Origin: Desulfovibrio sp.
GTDB lineage: Bacteria > Desulfobacterota > Desulfovibrionia > Desulfovibrionales > Desulfovibrionaceae
Reading direction: 5' to 3'
NCBI GenBank assembly: GCA_020217165.1
Contig: JAIWOE010000081.1
Coordinates: forward strand, 1-15,482
DNA length: 15,482 nucleotides
The translations under genes and the position numbers were made by a program. Shown piece after piece: positions 1-7,176 of the stretch. A model generated the notes under the pieces. That model saw only the letters and a list, made by a program, of their open reading frames with translations, did no database searches and was not told where the DNA came from. The stretch's first letter is position 1. Each line of letters opens with the position of its first letter.

Positions 1-1124
1 GGGGGCGCACGAACTGGCTGAGCACCAGGGACATGGCCGCCATCACCGCGCCGGCCAGGAACGGAATGTGGTAGTCGATGGTCCACAACCAGCCCCCCAG
101 GGCAGGGATGAACACCGCGGCAATGTGGTTGATGGTAAAGCCCATGGCCGAGGAAGGGGCGATGTCTGGCCGGTCGGCAATTTTCTGCAGGTACGTCCGG
201 ATGCAGACCACAAAGTTGAACGCCAGGTGGTCCACAATGAACAATGCCCCGGCCACATAGGGTGAATCCGTGTACGAATAGGCCGAAAACACCAGGATCA
301 TGACGCCATATTCCAGACTCAGCAGGGTCCGCTCGCCATAGCGGTTGATCATGCGGCCGATGATGGGGTTGACCATCCAGGCAATCAGGTTGTTGACCAT
401 GAACAGCCCGCTGATGGCCATGATGGAGAGCTCGAACTTCTTCACCAGCAAAAACGTGGCGAACACCATGAAAATCTGCCGCCGCGATCCGGATAAGGAA
501 TGTCAGGGCGTAATACAGCCAGTACTTCCAGCGGAACAGCATCTTCTTGTGCTGCGGGGGCATGGATTTGTCCGAAGGGTCCTGCAGCACGGCCCACAGC
601 CCGATGCCCGTCACCACCAGGCCAATGCCCAAAAACAGCGCCGGGTATCCCAGCCAGCCGGACAGGACGAAGATGGCCGCCCCCACCCCGATGTTGGCCA
701 GGGCCATGGCTGAACGCAGCCGGCCCAGCAGCACCGGCGCGGCCTCCAGGCTGAAATACTGCAGGGAGAGGGACTGGTTCAGAGGCTCGAAAAAATGAAA
801 GCCCGTGGACATGATGAGGGTGGAAAACAGCACTCCCCAAAAACTGGGCAGGTAGCCGGTAATGCTGATGCCCAGGCCCATGACCAGGATGGACAAGGCC
901 GCGGCGCGGTGCTCGGTCAGCACCAGGAGCAGGTAGATCACCAGCAGGGACAAAAAGCCGGGAATCTCCCGCACGGACTGGGTAATGCCCATCTCAAAGG
1001 GACCCAGGCCGGCGCTTTCCACGGCAAAGTTGCTGAGCAGGGTCACCCAGCCCATCATGCCGATGGTGGCGGCGATGGAGGTGATCATGAGGAACCGGTA
1101 CATGCGTTGCTGCGGGGGAGTCAT
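1..1124 (-). CDS. MFS transporter, C-terminus beyond window edge, internal frameshift
   Basis: Membrane transporter of the major facilitator superfamily; substrate unknown. The reading frame opens at ATG 1124 (MTPPQQRMYRF...) with AGGA eight bases upstream and runs about 210 codons through successive hydrophobic helices to ...WKYWLYYALTFL near 495. There the frame is lost. Skipping one base at about 494 restores a continuous second half starting SGSRRQIFMVFATFLLV and running about 164 codons off the left edge, ending ...LVLSQFVRP. The total of about 374 residues seen fits a 12-helix MFS protein lacking only its last few residues. Both halves are hydrophobic, without internal stops, and join sensibly (an RRQ loop between helices), so they are one gene. 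Either a base was inserted (recent pseudogene) or this is a sequence error. It lies 116 bases downstream of pgpA on the same strand. The family call is good; the substrate cannot be named. Confidence 0.85.
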   Translation of the reverse strand, partial: MTPPQQRMYRFLMITSIAATIGMMGWVTLLSNFAVESAGLGPFEMGITQSVREIPGFLSLLVIYLLLVLTEHRAAALSILVMGLGISITGYLPSFWGVLFSTLIMSTGFHFFEPLNQSLSLQYFSLEAAPVLLGRLRSAMALANIGVGAAIFVLSGWLGYPALFLGIGLVVTGIGLWAVLQDPSDKSMPPQHKKMLFRWKYWLYYALTFLIRIAAADFHGVRHVFAGEEVRALHHGHQRAVHGQQPDCLDGQPHHRPHDQPLWRADPAESGIWRHDPGVFGLFVHGFTLCGRGIVHCGPPGVQLCGLHPDVPAENCRPARHRPFLGHGLYHQPHCRGVHPCPGGLVVDHRLPHSVPGRRGDGGHVPGAQPVRAP

Positions 1125-1180
1125 GCAAAACGTCCTGGCAGGAAGAGGGAATACGGAAGCAGCCCTCTTAGCCCATGTGA

Positions 1181-1194
1181 GTTGCGGGCGCAAC
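1181..1194. promoter_or_regulatory. 14-bp perfect inverted repeat upstream of the MFS gene
   Basis: GTTGCG-GG-CGCAAC lies 57 bases upstream of the MFS start codon, between it and the pgpA stop. It could be an operator for a local regulator. On the minus strand it contains a TTGCGC that could serve as a -35 box 17 bases from TAAGAG (a poor -10). It is too short and loop-poor to be a terminator. The symmetry is visible; any function is inference. Confidence 0.3.
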
Positions 1195-1240
1195 GGATTT
1201 GTGCGTGGCAGGCTCTCCCGCGCAAAGTCCCGCTGTCGCG

Positions 1241-1747
1241 TCAGGCGAAGACGGCCCGCAGGCCGGCCAGCACCAAGCCCGCGGCCAGGCCTGCGGCCAG
1301 GTCGTCGGCCATCACCCCCCAGCCGCCGGGCAGGCGCTGCAGGGAGGCAATGGGGCCGGGCTTCACAATATCAAAAAAGCGGAACAGGGCGAATCCCGTC
1401 AGCAGCCACCACCAGCCCAGGCTCGGGAACACGGCGTAGGCCAGCCACAGGCCCAGCCATTCGTCAATGACGATCTCGCCGGCATCGTGACGTCCCAGCA
1501 GGAATTCCGCCCGCGCCGCCGCCCAGACGCCGGCGAGGGTCAGGGGCACGAGAAGCAGCAGCCGTGCCCATACCGGCAGGGGCATGAAGATCACGGGGGC
1601 TGCCAGCATGGCCGCCAGGGAGCCCCAGGTGCCGGGCGCCCTGGGCAGGAGGCCCGCGCCGAATCCGCGAGCCACAAACAGGGCCGCGGCGTCCTGCCGG
1701 GGGCCGGTGCATGCGGTGTGCAATGTGCGATACAGGGAGGTGAACAT
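1241..1747 (-). CDS. pgpA: Phosphatidylglycerophosphatase A
   Basis: Removes the phosphate from phosphatidylglycerol phosphate to give phosphatidylglycerol, the last step of that phospholipid branch, in the inner membrane. The 168-residue length is typical. The family motifs are present in order: GFGAGLLPRAPGTWGSLAA (residues 28-46), the acidic IVIDEWLG (92-99, D95/E96), FRFFDIVKPGPI (122-133) and GGWGVMADDLAAG (141-153, D148/D149). The conserved acidic residues are the expected Mg2+ ligands. Three to four hydrophobic segments lie around 48-75, 98-125 and 150-167. The start at 1747 leaves an N-terminal extension of about 25 residues before the first motif, which is common in the family. A GAGG lies about 9 bases upstream. 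It sits between the histidine kinase and the MFS gene on the same strand, with 70- and 116-base gaps, so co-transcription is possible but not tight. No truncation. Confidence 0.93.
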   Translation of the reverse strand: MFTSLYRTLHTACTGPRQDAAALFVARGFGAGLLPRAPGTWGSLAAMLAAPVIFMPLPVWARLLLLVPLTLAGVWAAARAEFLLGRHDAGEIVIDEWLGLWLAYAVFPSLGWWWLLTGFALFRFFDIVKPGPIASLQRLPGGWGVMADDLAAGLAAGLVLAGLRAVFA

Positions 1748-1817
1748 GCCGGCGTGCCTCGGGGGGGTGACCAGGGTGGATGGAAAAACCGGAGTGTGCA
1801 GCGCGTGCAGGTGGCCG

Positions 1818-2714
1818 TCAGGGGCGGGTCACTCCCTGGAGGGGCAGCTGAAACCGGAAGGTGCTGCCCTGGCCCGGCTGGGATTCGGCCCAGATATGCC
1901 CGCCGTAGTGTTCGATGATCTGCCGGCAAATGGCCAGACCCAGCCCGGTGCCACAGCGGACGCCCCGGAGGGTATCTTCCAGACAGGCCTGCTGAAACAG
2001 GTCGAAGATGCGGGGCAGATCCTCGGGGGGGATACCCTGGCCGGTGTCCCGGACGCAGATTTCCAGGCGTCCGCTCTCCAGCACCAGGGCGGAGATTTCC
2101 ACATGCCCACGCTCGGTGAATTTGGCGGCGTTGTGCAGCAGGTTCACCAGCACCTGGGCGATGCGGTCGGGATCCACCTGGACCACGGGCAACTCCCGGG
2201 GGGCATTGGCGCGCAAGTGCACGTCGGGCTTGTCGGCAAACTGGCCGGCCACGGCCAGCAGAGCTTCGTAGATGCAATCGGCAATGTTCACGGGCCGGTC
2301 GCGCCACACGGCCTGGCCAGCCTCCATCTTGTTCAGGTCCAGCAGGTTGTTGATGAGGCGGGTCAGGCGGTCGCCTTCGGCGTTTATCACCTGCAGGTTG
2401 GCCAGGATGCGCCGGGCCTTGTCCATGGCGTCAGGGTTGGAGCGGATAAGCGGCAGGATGGCGCGCTCGAAATCCCGGCGCACGAGCTTGGCGTAGCCGA
2501 AAATGGAGGTCATGGGTGTGCGCAGGTCATGCGCCACCGTGGCGAAAAAGGCGTTCTGCAGCCGGGAGTTCTCCAGCATGCGGGCCTGGTGGGCCTGGGC
2601 TTCCCGCAGCTGGGCTTCCAACTGGGCCGTCCTGGCTTCCAGCTCCCCCACCCGGCGCCGCAACGTGGTGGCGTCCGCCTGTGGTTCCGGGGTGTCGGCA
2701 TTGCACTTGTGCAT
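1818..2714 (-). CDS. Soluble sensor histidine kinase (HisKA-HATPase)
   Basis: Two-component sensor kinase of 298 residues. In order: a short polar N-terminus, a heptad-like coiled-coil stretch (about 16-50, rich in LEAR/LEAQL), a HisKA dimerisation domain with the phospho-acceptor H62 in AHDLRTPM, and a HATPase domain. The HATPase domain has an N box (NLLHNAAKF, N191/N195), G1 box DTGQG (223-227), F box (IFDLFQ, 236-241) and G2 box GTGLGL (255-260). There is no transmembrane segment and no PAS, GAF or HAMP domain, so the signal must reach it through the coiled coil or through a partner in the cytoplasm. No response regulator gene is visible in the window, making it an orphan here. The start at 2714 has AAGGGA upstream at normal spacing, and a good sigma70-type promoter precedes it. 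The catalytic residues all look intact. Confidence 0.92.
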   Translation of the reverse strand: MHKCNADTPEPQADATTLRRRVGELEARTAQLEAQLREAQAHQARMLENSRLQNAFFATVAHDLRTPMTSIFGYAKLVRRDFERAILPLIRSNPDAMDKARRILANLQVINAEGDRLTRLINNLLDLNKMEAGQAVWRDRPVNIADCIYEALLAVAGQFADKPDVHLRANAPRELPVVQVDPDRIAQVLVNLLHNAAKFTERGHVEISALVLESGRLEICVRDTGQGIPPEDLPRIFDLFQQACLEDTLRGVRCGTGLGLAICRQIIEHYGGHIWAESQPGQGSTFRFQLPLQGVTRP

Positions 2715-2762
2715 CGATTTCCCTTGGTGAGGAAAGCGGTGAGTGCGGCGAGGCAGATTCAG

Positions 2763-2791
2763 ATTCTATCCTGATCAATCCATAAAGGCAA
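2763..2791 (-). promoter_or_regulatory. Sigma70-type promoter for the histidine kinase
   Basis: On the minus strand, -35 TTGCCT (2791-2786) is followed after exactly 17 bases by -10 TAGAAT (2768-2763, five of six consensus bases). It lies 49 bases upstream of the kinase start codon, in the 90-base gap after the SGNH hydrolase. This suggests the kinase has its own transcript rather than relying only on read-through. Read by eye only. Confidence 0.5.
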
Positions 2792-2804
2792 TGCGTGAGG
2801 CACG

Positions 2805-3398
2805 TTATTTCACGCTCGGGGTCTCCAGCCAGGCCCGCCAGGCATCCCAGGCGTTCACCAGCCGGAAGATATGGCTGTAGCCCGCCGGGCCGGGGTGGAT
2901 GCCGTCGCCGCCGGCCAATTCATCCAGATAGAGCTCCGAGGCGCGCAACTCGGGGAAAATATCCAGGTATGGCACCCCCAGCTCGCGGCAGCATTCGGCG
3001 ATGGCCTGGGCGCGCTGGAGGATGGCCTCGTTGCTACGTTGATCTGCTGCGGGGGCAGGGCCCACGAACAGGGCTTGCCCAAGGGGGCGGCTGCGTTCCA
3101 GGATGCGCCGGGTGTTGGCCATGGTTTCCGCCAGGGGCAGCCCGGCCTTGGGCAGGGCATCCACCACGCCGAAGGAGAACACCAGCCGCAGGGGCTGATC
3201 GTCAAACCCCCGGCACCCGGCTTCTGCCTCGAAGCGCGCCAGAATGGCGGCGCTGGAGTGCCGGCGCACGCCGAGGTTATAGCCAGTCACCTCGTGCCCG
3301 GCGGCTTTGGTGGCGGCCAGGAGCCGGCCCACCCAGCCCAGGGCCTGGGGATCGCCCACGCCGTTGGTGATGGAATCGCCGAAAAAGCAAAGGATCAT
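2805..3398 (-). CDS. SGNH/GDSL-family hydrolase
   Basis: Esterase/lipase-like hydrolase of 197 residues; the substrate cannot be told. Block I is [13 protein letters not shown] with nucleophile S9. Block II is GYNLGV with Gly43. Block V is GGDGIHP with D165 and H168, completing the Ser-Asp-His triad. Block III, normally GxND, reads GVVD (77-80), so the Asn that helps form the oxyanion hole is replaced by Val. There is no signal peptide, so it is probably cytoplasmic. The start at 3398 was chosen because the protein then begins directly at the GDS strand, as in relatives. The much longer open frame upstream is the antisense-like shadow of the CDF gene. Its ATG overlaps the CDF stop (ATGA), which indicates translational coupling. 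Family certain, activity unproven. Confidence 0.88.
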   Translation of the reverse strand: MILCFFGDSITNGVGDPQALGWVGRLLAATKAAGHEVTGYNLGVRRHSSAAILARFEAEAGCRGFDDQPLRLVFSFGVVDALPKAGLPLAETMANTRRILERSRPLGQALFVGPAPAADQRSNEAILQRAQAIAECCRELGVPYLDIFPELRASELYLDELAGGDGIHPGPAGYSHIFRLVNAWDAWRAWLETPSVK

Positions 3399-4366
3399 GG
3401 CGTCACCTGGGGGGTTGCAGGGACAGGCTCGCACGTGCCGGGGGCCAGGGGCCGGGCGGTGGTCTGCCCGAAGGGTTCCACATGGATGGTCACATCCAGC
3501 ACATGAGGCATGCCGGTCATGATGCGCTCCTTGGCCTCGTGGGCCAGGGTGTGACCCTGCAGCACGGTGAGGTTCGGGTCCACCAGCAGGTGCAGGCTCA
3601 CGTCCACGCCGGCGCTCAGGTAGCGGGTGCGGATGTGGTGGGCCCCTCGCACCTCCGGCGCAGCGCAGCACAGGTCCAGAATGCGCCGCACTTCTTCCTC
3701 GGGGGCGCCCTTGTCCATGAGTTCGTTCAGGGCCGGCCCCAGAATCTTCCATGCCGCGTGCAGGATGAAGAAGGAAACCACCACTGCGCCCACTTTGTCC
3801 ACAAACGCCCACTGTGGGGAGATCCAGGCCAGGCCGATGGCCAGGGCCACGGGCAGGGAGGAGATGGCGTCGGAGCGGTGATGCCAGGCGTTGGCCGCCA
3901 CGGCCGGGGAGCCGGCCAGCCGGCTTTGGCGCAGGGTCCAGCGGTAGAGCAGTTCCTTGGAACCGATGGTCAGCAGGGCCACGGCAAAGGCCCAGGCATT
4001 GGGGGAGAGGGTGGACTCATCCCGCAGGCTGTGCAGGGCATTCCAGGCCAACCCCGCAGCCACGGCCACCATGGCCAGGCCCACGCCGGCGGAAAAGAGC
4101 GTTTCCAGGCGTTTGTGCCCGTGTGGGTGGCTGGCGTCGGGCGGGGCTTCCCAGTATTTCACGCCCACCACCAGGAGCATGCTGGCGACGATGTCCGTCA
4201 GGCTTTCCACGCCATCGGCCAGCAGCGCCTGGCTGTGGGCAAAATAGCCTGCGGCCAGCTTGATGGCGGACAAAATCACGTTGGCCCAGACCCCCACCCA
4301 GCCGGCCCGGCGCACCAGCCGCCGGACATCCGCAGGGCATGGCGTGGCAGCATGCTGTTTGTCCAT
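3395..4366 (-). CDS. Cation diffusion facilitator (CDF) metal transporter
   Basis: Inner-membrane divalent metal/proton antiporter of 323 residues, exporting Zn, Fe, Mn or a similar ion. Six hydrophobic helices occupy about residues 23-208, followed by a cytoplasmic ferredoxin-like domain (about 215-297, [22 protein letters not shown]). The transport-site pairs are in [13 protein letters not shown] (E54/D58, aligned by eye with D45/D49 of E. coli YiiP) and [13 protein letters not shown] (H162/D166). Having Glu at the first ligand position is less usual than Asp or His. The [11 protein letters not shown] loop (80-90) is the conserved TM2-TM3 segment. The start at 4366 follows AGGAGG at good spacing. 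It is the first gene of the minus-strand block and overlaps the SGNH hydrolase by four bases. The metal cannot be assigned from sequence alone. Confidence 0.92.
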   Translation of the reverse strand: MDKQHAATPCPADVRRLVRRAGWVGVWANVILSAIKLAAGYFAHSQALLADGVESLTDIVASMLLVVGVKYWEAPPDASHPHGHKRLETLFSAGVGLAMVAVAAGLAWNALHSLRDESTLSPNAWAFAVALLTIGSKELLYRWTLRQSRLAGSPAVAANAWHHRSDAISSLPVALAIGLAWISPQWAFVDKVGAVVVSFFILHAAWKILGPALNELMDKGAPEEEVRRILDLCCAAPEVRGAHHIRTRYLSAGVDVSLHLLVDPNLTVLQGHTLAHEAKERIMTGMPHVLDVTIHVEPFGQTTARPLAPGTCEPVPATPQVTP

Positions 4367-4441
4367 TCCCGCCCCTCCTCCTGTCCTGGGTTGGAACCGC
4401 GTGCGCGTTTGTTCCGAGGGGGCACGCCGTGCTGTCCCGAC

Positions 4442-4470
4442 TTGACAACGCGCCCCGAAGCGGCAATGAA
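4442..4470 (+). promoter_or_regulatory. Probable promoter of the gpt-ABC operon
   Basis: A perfect -35 TTGACA (4442-4447) is followed after 17 bases by AATGAA (4465-4470), which matches only three of six -10 bases. Transcription would start near 4477, at the base of the leader hairpin. It is the only good -35 box in the CDF/gpt divergent region. The weak -10 hints at an activator or simple low expression; this is inference. Confidence 0.4.
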
Positions 4471-4474
4471 AGCC

Positions 4475-4502
4475 CGCAACCCCTCCCTAGCAACGGGTTG
4501 CG
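4475..4502 (+). promoter_or_regulatory. Stem-loop in the gpt leader
   Basis: CGCAACCC (4475-4482) pairs perfectly with GGGTTGCG (4495-4502): 8 bp around a 12-base loop, ending 16 bases before the gpt ATG. No Shine-Dalgarno is visible between the stem and the start codon. The hairpin may therefore stabilise or control the leader, or be a protein-binding operator in DNA form. It matches no riboswitch class I recognise. Role unknown. Confidence 0.4.
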
Positions 4503-4518
4503 TCCTTCGCAAGCATCC

Positions 4519-5013
4519 ATGCAAAATTCCGAACGCTACGTCAAAACCTACCCCATTTCCTGGGAGCAGCTCCACCGGGACAGCAAGGCCCTGGCCTGGA
4601 GACTGTTGGACAAAGGCCCGTTTCGCGGTATTGTGGCAGTGGCCCGCGGTGGACTCATCCCCGCGGCGGTCATCGCCAGGGAGCTGGAAATCCGCCGCAT
4701 CGAAACCGTGTGTGTCATGAGCTACGACTGGCAGGCCCAGCGGGAGTCCTCCATCCTCAAAACCCTGGGGATGGATGTACCGGAAGACGGCGCGGGGTGG
4801 CTGATTGTGGATGATTTGACCGATACCGGCGGCACGGCCCGCATTGTGCGGGACATGCTGCCCAAGGCCCTCTTCGCCACGGTGTACGCCAAGCCAGAGG
4901 GCAAGCCCCTGGTGGACGTGTACGTGACCGAAGTGAGCCAGGATACCTGGATTCTGTTCCCCTGGGACACGGAGCACCAGTACGTGCGCCCCCTGGCAGC
5001 TCGCACCGAATAG
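4519..5013 (+). CDS. gpt: Xanthine-guanine phosphoribosyltransferase
   Basis: Cytoplasmic purine salvage enzyme: transfers phosphoribose from PRPP to guanine, xanthine or hypoxanthine, giving GMP, XMP or IMP. At 164 residues it is close to E. coli Gpt. Conserved parts: [13 protein letters not shown] (37-49), [17 protein letters not shown] (54-70), the PRPP loop [16 protein letters not shown] (95-110, with the acidic D98/D99 pair), [13 protein letters not shown] (124-136) and [10 protein letters not shown] (141-150). The start at 4519 was chosen because [18 protein letters not shown] aligns with the E. coli N-terminus. Upstream in-frame codons run into the leader hairpin and promoter and are non-homologous. 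No clear Shine-Dalgarno is present. It heads an operon with a purine-type ABC importer, 26 bases before the binding-protein gene, which supports a joint uptake-and-trap role. Confidence 0.93.
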   Translation: MQNSERYVKTYPISWEQLHRDSKALAWRLLDKGPFRGIVAVARGGLIPAAVIARELEIRRIETVCVMSYDWQAQRESSILKTLGMDVPEDGAGWLIVDDLTDTGGTARIVRDMLPKALFATVYAKPEGKPLVDVYVTEVSQDTWILFPWDTEHQYVRPLAARTE

Positions 5014-5039
5014 CCCTTTTTCTTGAAGGAGAATCCCCC

Positions 5040-6098
5040 ATGCGCGCATTCGTCGTCGCCCTGGCCTTGGCGTTGCTGGCCTGCCTGCCCATGCAGGCCG
5101 CGGCCGAAGACATGAAGGTCGGCTTCATTTACGTCTCTCCAGTGGGCGATGCCGGCTGGTCCTGGGCCCACGACCAGGGCCGCCAGGCCGTGGACGCCAT
5201 GGACGGCGTGTCCACTTCCTACGTGGAAAGCGTGCCAGAAGGACCAGATGCCGAACGCGTCATTGCCGGCTTAGCCCGCAAGGGACATTCCCTCATCTTC
5301 ACTACCAGTTTCGGCTACATGGACCCCACCCTCAAAGTGGCCGGCCAGTTCCCGGACGTGACCTTCATGCACTGCTCGGGCTTCAAGACCGGGCCCAACA
5401 TGGGCAACTACTTTGGCCGCATGTACCAGGCCCGCTACCTCACCGGCCTGGTGGCCGGCAAGATGACCAAGGGCAACATCATCGGTTATGTGGCGGCCTT
5501 CCCCATTCCTGAGGTCATCCGCGGCATCAACGCCTTTACCCTGGGCGTGCGGGAAGTGAATCCCAAGGCCGAAGTGCGCGTGGTCTGGACCAAAACCTGG
5601 TACGACCCGGCCCTGGAAAAGGACGCCGCCAAGAGCCTGCTGGACGTGGGCGCCGACGTCATCGCCCAGCATCAGGACTCCCCCGGTCCCCAGGAAGCGG
5701 CCATGGAAAAGGGCGTCTACTCCATCGGCTACAACTCTGACATGAGCTCCTTCGCCCCCAAGGCCCATCTGACCGCCGCCGTCTGGAACTGGCCGGTGTT
5801 CTACACCGAAATGGTCAAGCAGGTGCAGAACAAGACCTGGAAGCCCGAAGCCCTGTGGTGGGGCATGGACACCGGCCTGGTGGACATCGCGCCCATGGGC
5901 CCCATGGTGCCCCAGGACGTGAAGGACATGGTGGAAGCCAAGAAGAAGGCCATCATCGACAAGAGCTTCACCGTCTTCGCCGGTCCCGTGAAGGACCAGA
6001 AGGGCGAAGAGCGCATCAAGGCCGGGGCCATGCCCGAGGACAAGGAACTCCTGGGCATGACGTGGTTTGTGGAAGGCGTTGTGGGCTCCACAGAGTAG
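5040..6098 (+). CDS. BMP-family ABC transporter periplasmic binding protein (purine nucleoside/base type)
   Basis: Solute receptor of 352 residues for the ABC importer encoded just downstream. The Sec signal peptide (residues 1-22, hydrophobic 4-17) ends in QAAA before E23. An LLAC sequence (12-15) could be read as a weak lipobox, but the AAA cleavage site fits better. The mature protein opens with MKVGFIYVSPVGDAGWSWAHDQGR and has the hallmark blocks of this BMP (Med/PnrA-like) subgroup: FTTSFGYMD, GRMYQARYLTGLVAGKMTK, YVAAFPIPEVIRGINAF, IAQHQDSPGPQ and SIGYNSDMS (228-236, D234). Family knowledge points to nucleosides or purine bases as ligands, and the gpt neighbour favours a purine. AAGGAG precedes the start at good spacing. 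The next gene starts seven bases after the stop. Confidence 0.9.
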   Translation: MRAFVVALALALLACLPMQAAAEDMKVGFIYVSPVGDAGWSWAHDQGRQAVDAMDGVSTSYVESVPEGPDAERVIAGLARKGHSLIFTTSFGYMDPTLKVAGQFPDVTFMHCSGFKTGPNMGNYFGRMYQARYLTGLVAGKMTKGNIIGYVAAFPIPEVIRGINAFTLGVREVNPKAEVRVVWTKTWYDPALEKDAAKSLLDVGADVIAQHQDSPGPQEAAMEKGVYSIGYNSDMSSFAPKAHLTAAVWNWPVFYTEMVKQVQNKTWKPEALWWGMDTGLVDIAPMGPMVPQDVKDMVEAKKKAIIDKSFTVFAGPVKDQKGEERIKAGAMPEDKELLGMTWFVEGVVGSTE

Positions 6099-6105
6099 GC
6101 TGGCC

Positions 6106-7176
6106 GTGCCGCTTCGTCTCGTTGATCGCACCAAGCCCCTCCCCTGGGGGGGCTTTTTTGTTGCCACCATCTCCCTTGCCGCCGCCCTGGCCGTCTGCGC
6201 CCTGCTGCTCACCTGGCAGGGCAAGCCTGGCCTGCATGGGGTCTGGCTGCTGGTGGATGGCGGATTCCTGCACGGCTACGCCCTGGAAGACGCTGTCCGC
6301 AAGGCCATTCCCATCTTCCTGTGTTCTTTGGGAGTGGCCCTGTGCTTCCGCATGAAGTTGTGGAACATCGGGGCAGAAGGGCAATTCGCCCTGGGCGCTG
6401 TGGGTGCCACGGCCGTGGCCCTGCGGTTCGGCCACTGGCCGGCCTGGGCCGTGCTGCCCTGCATGTGCCTGGCCGGCGCTGCCGCGGGAGCCCTTTGGGC
6501 CCTGGGGCCGGCCCTGCTCAAGCGCCGGCTGGGGGTCAACGAGATCATCACCACCCTCATGGCCAATTACATCGGCGTGCTGGTGCTGCAGTATCTGGTG
6601 TACGGCGCCTGGAAGGACCCCGTCAGCTTCGGCTTCCCCATGACCGAACTCTTCAGTGATGCTGCTCAAGTGGGATTGCTGCCTGGCTCGCGCATTCATT
6701 ACGGCCTGTTGTATTGCGTGGCCGCCGGGCTTGGTTTCTGGTGGTGGATTTCCCGCACGCGCCTGGGCTTCGAACTGGTGGTCAGCGGGGAGAACTCCCG
6801 GGCCGCCCGCTTTGCCCACATGCCGTACGGCATGCTCATCTGCCTGGCCATGGGCGGATGCGGCGCCCTGGCCGGGGTGGCCGGGTTTCTGGAGGCTTCG
6901 GCCTCGGTGCACCGCCTGCAGCCTTCCATCATGGTGGGGTATGGATTCACCGCCGTGGTGGTGGCCTGGCTGGGGCGGCTGCGCGTACCGGCCATTGCGG
7001 CGTTTTCGTTCCTGCTGGCCGGCTTCCGGGTGGGCGTGGAGAATTTGCAGATTGAGTTGCAGGCGCCGGCAGCCATGGCCGGGGTGCTGGAGGGGACTAT
7101 CCTTATGGCTGTGCTGTCCGGGCAACTCCTCAATCATCGCCGCCTGGTCTGGATTTCCCGGAGGACCACCCCATGA
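6106..7176 (+). CDS. ABC transporter permease 1 (YufP/BmpB-like)
   Basis: Inner-membrane permease of the BMP-type nucleoside importer, about 356 residues. A TTG at 6067 would also open the frame, but it overlaps the binding-protein gene. I prefer GTG 6106, seven bases after that stop, because the protein then begins with a short basic stretch (VPLRLVDRTKPLPW) followed at once by the first membrane helix. A weak TAGG precedes it. About eight to nine hydrophobic helices follow. Family motifs include LWNIGAEGQFALGAVGA, GVNEIITTLMANYIG, and the cytoplasmic GENSRAARFAHMPYGM loop that contacts the ATPase. The stop overlaps the ATG of permease 2 (ATGA), and GGAGG for permease 2 lies inside this gene. 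It forms the channel as a heterodimer with permease 2. Confidence 0.9.
   Translation: MPLRLVDRTKPLPWGGFFVATISLAAALAVCALLLTWQGKPGLHGVWLLVDGGFLHGYALEDAVRKAIPIFLCSLGVALCFRMKLWNIGAEGQFALGAVGATAVALRFGHWPAWAVLPCMCLAGAAAGALWALGPALLKRRLGVNEIITTLMANYIGVLVLQYLVYGAWKDPVSFGFPMTELFSDAAQVGLLPGSRIHYGLLYCVAAGLGFWWWISRTRLGFELVVSGENSRAARFAHMPYGMLICLAMGGCGALAGVAGFLEASASVHRLQPSIMVGYGFTAVVVAWLGRLRVPAIAAFSFLLAGFRVGVENLQIELQAPAAMAGVLEGTILMAVLSGQLLNHRRLVWISRRTTP

Noticed and set aside
3399..3812. N-terminal extension of the SGNH hydrolase frame
   Set aside because: It overlaps the CDF gene in another frame. The hydrolase fold begins with the GDS strand right at Met 3398, and the ATGA overlap supports that start.
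4475..4502. LacI/PurR-type operator reading of the gpt leader hairpin
   Set aside because: The half-sites are 12 bases apart, whereas LacI-family operators are nearly contiguous palindromes; retained as a leader hairpin of unknown role.
4339..4518. 60-codon N-terminal extension of gpt
   Set aside because: It would include the promoter, leader hairpin and part of the CDF gene's 5' end; homology to E. coli Gpt begins at 4519.
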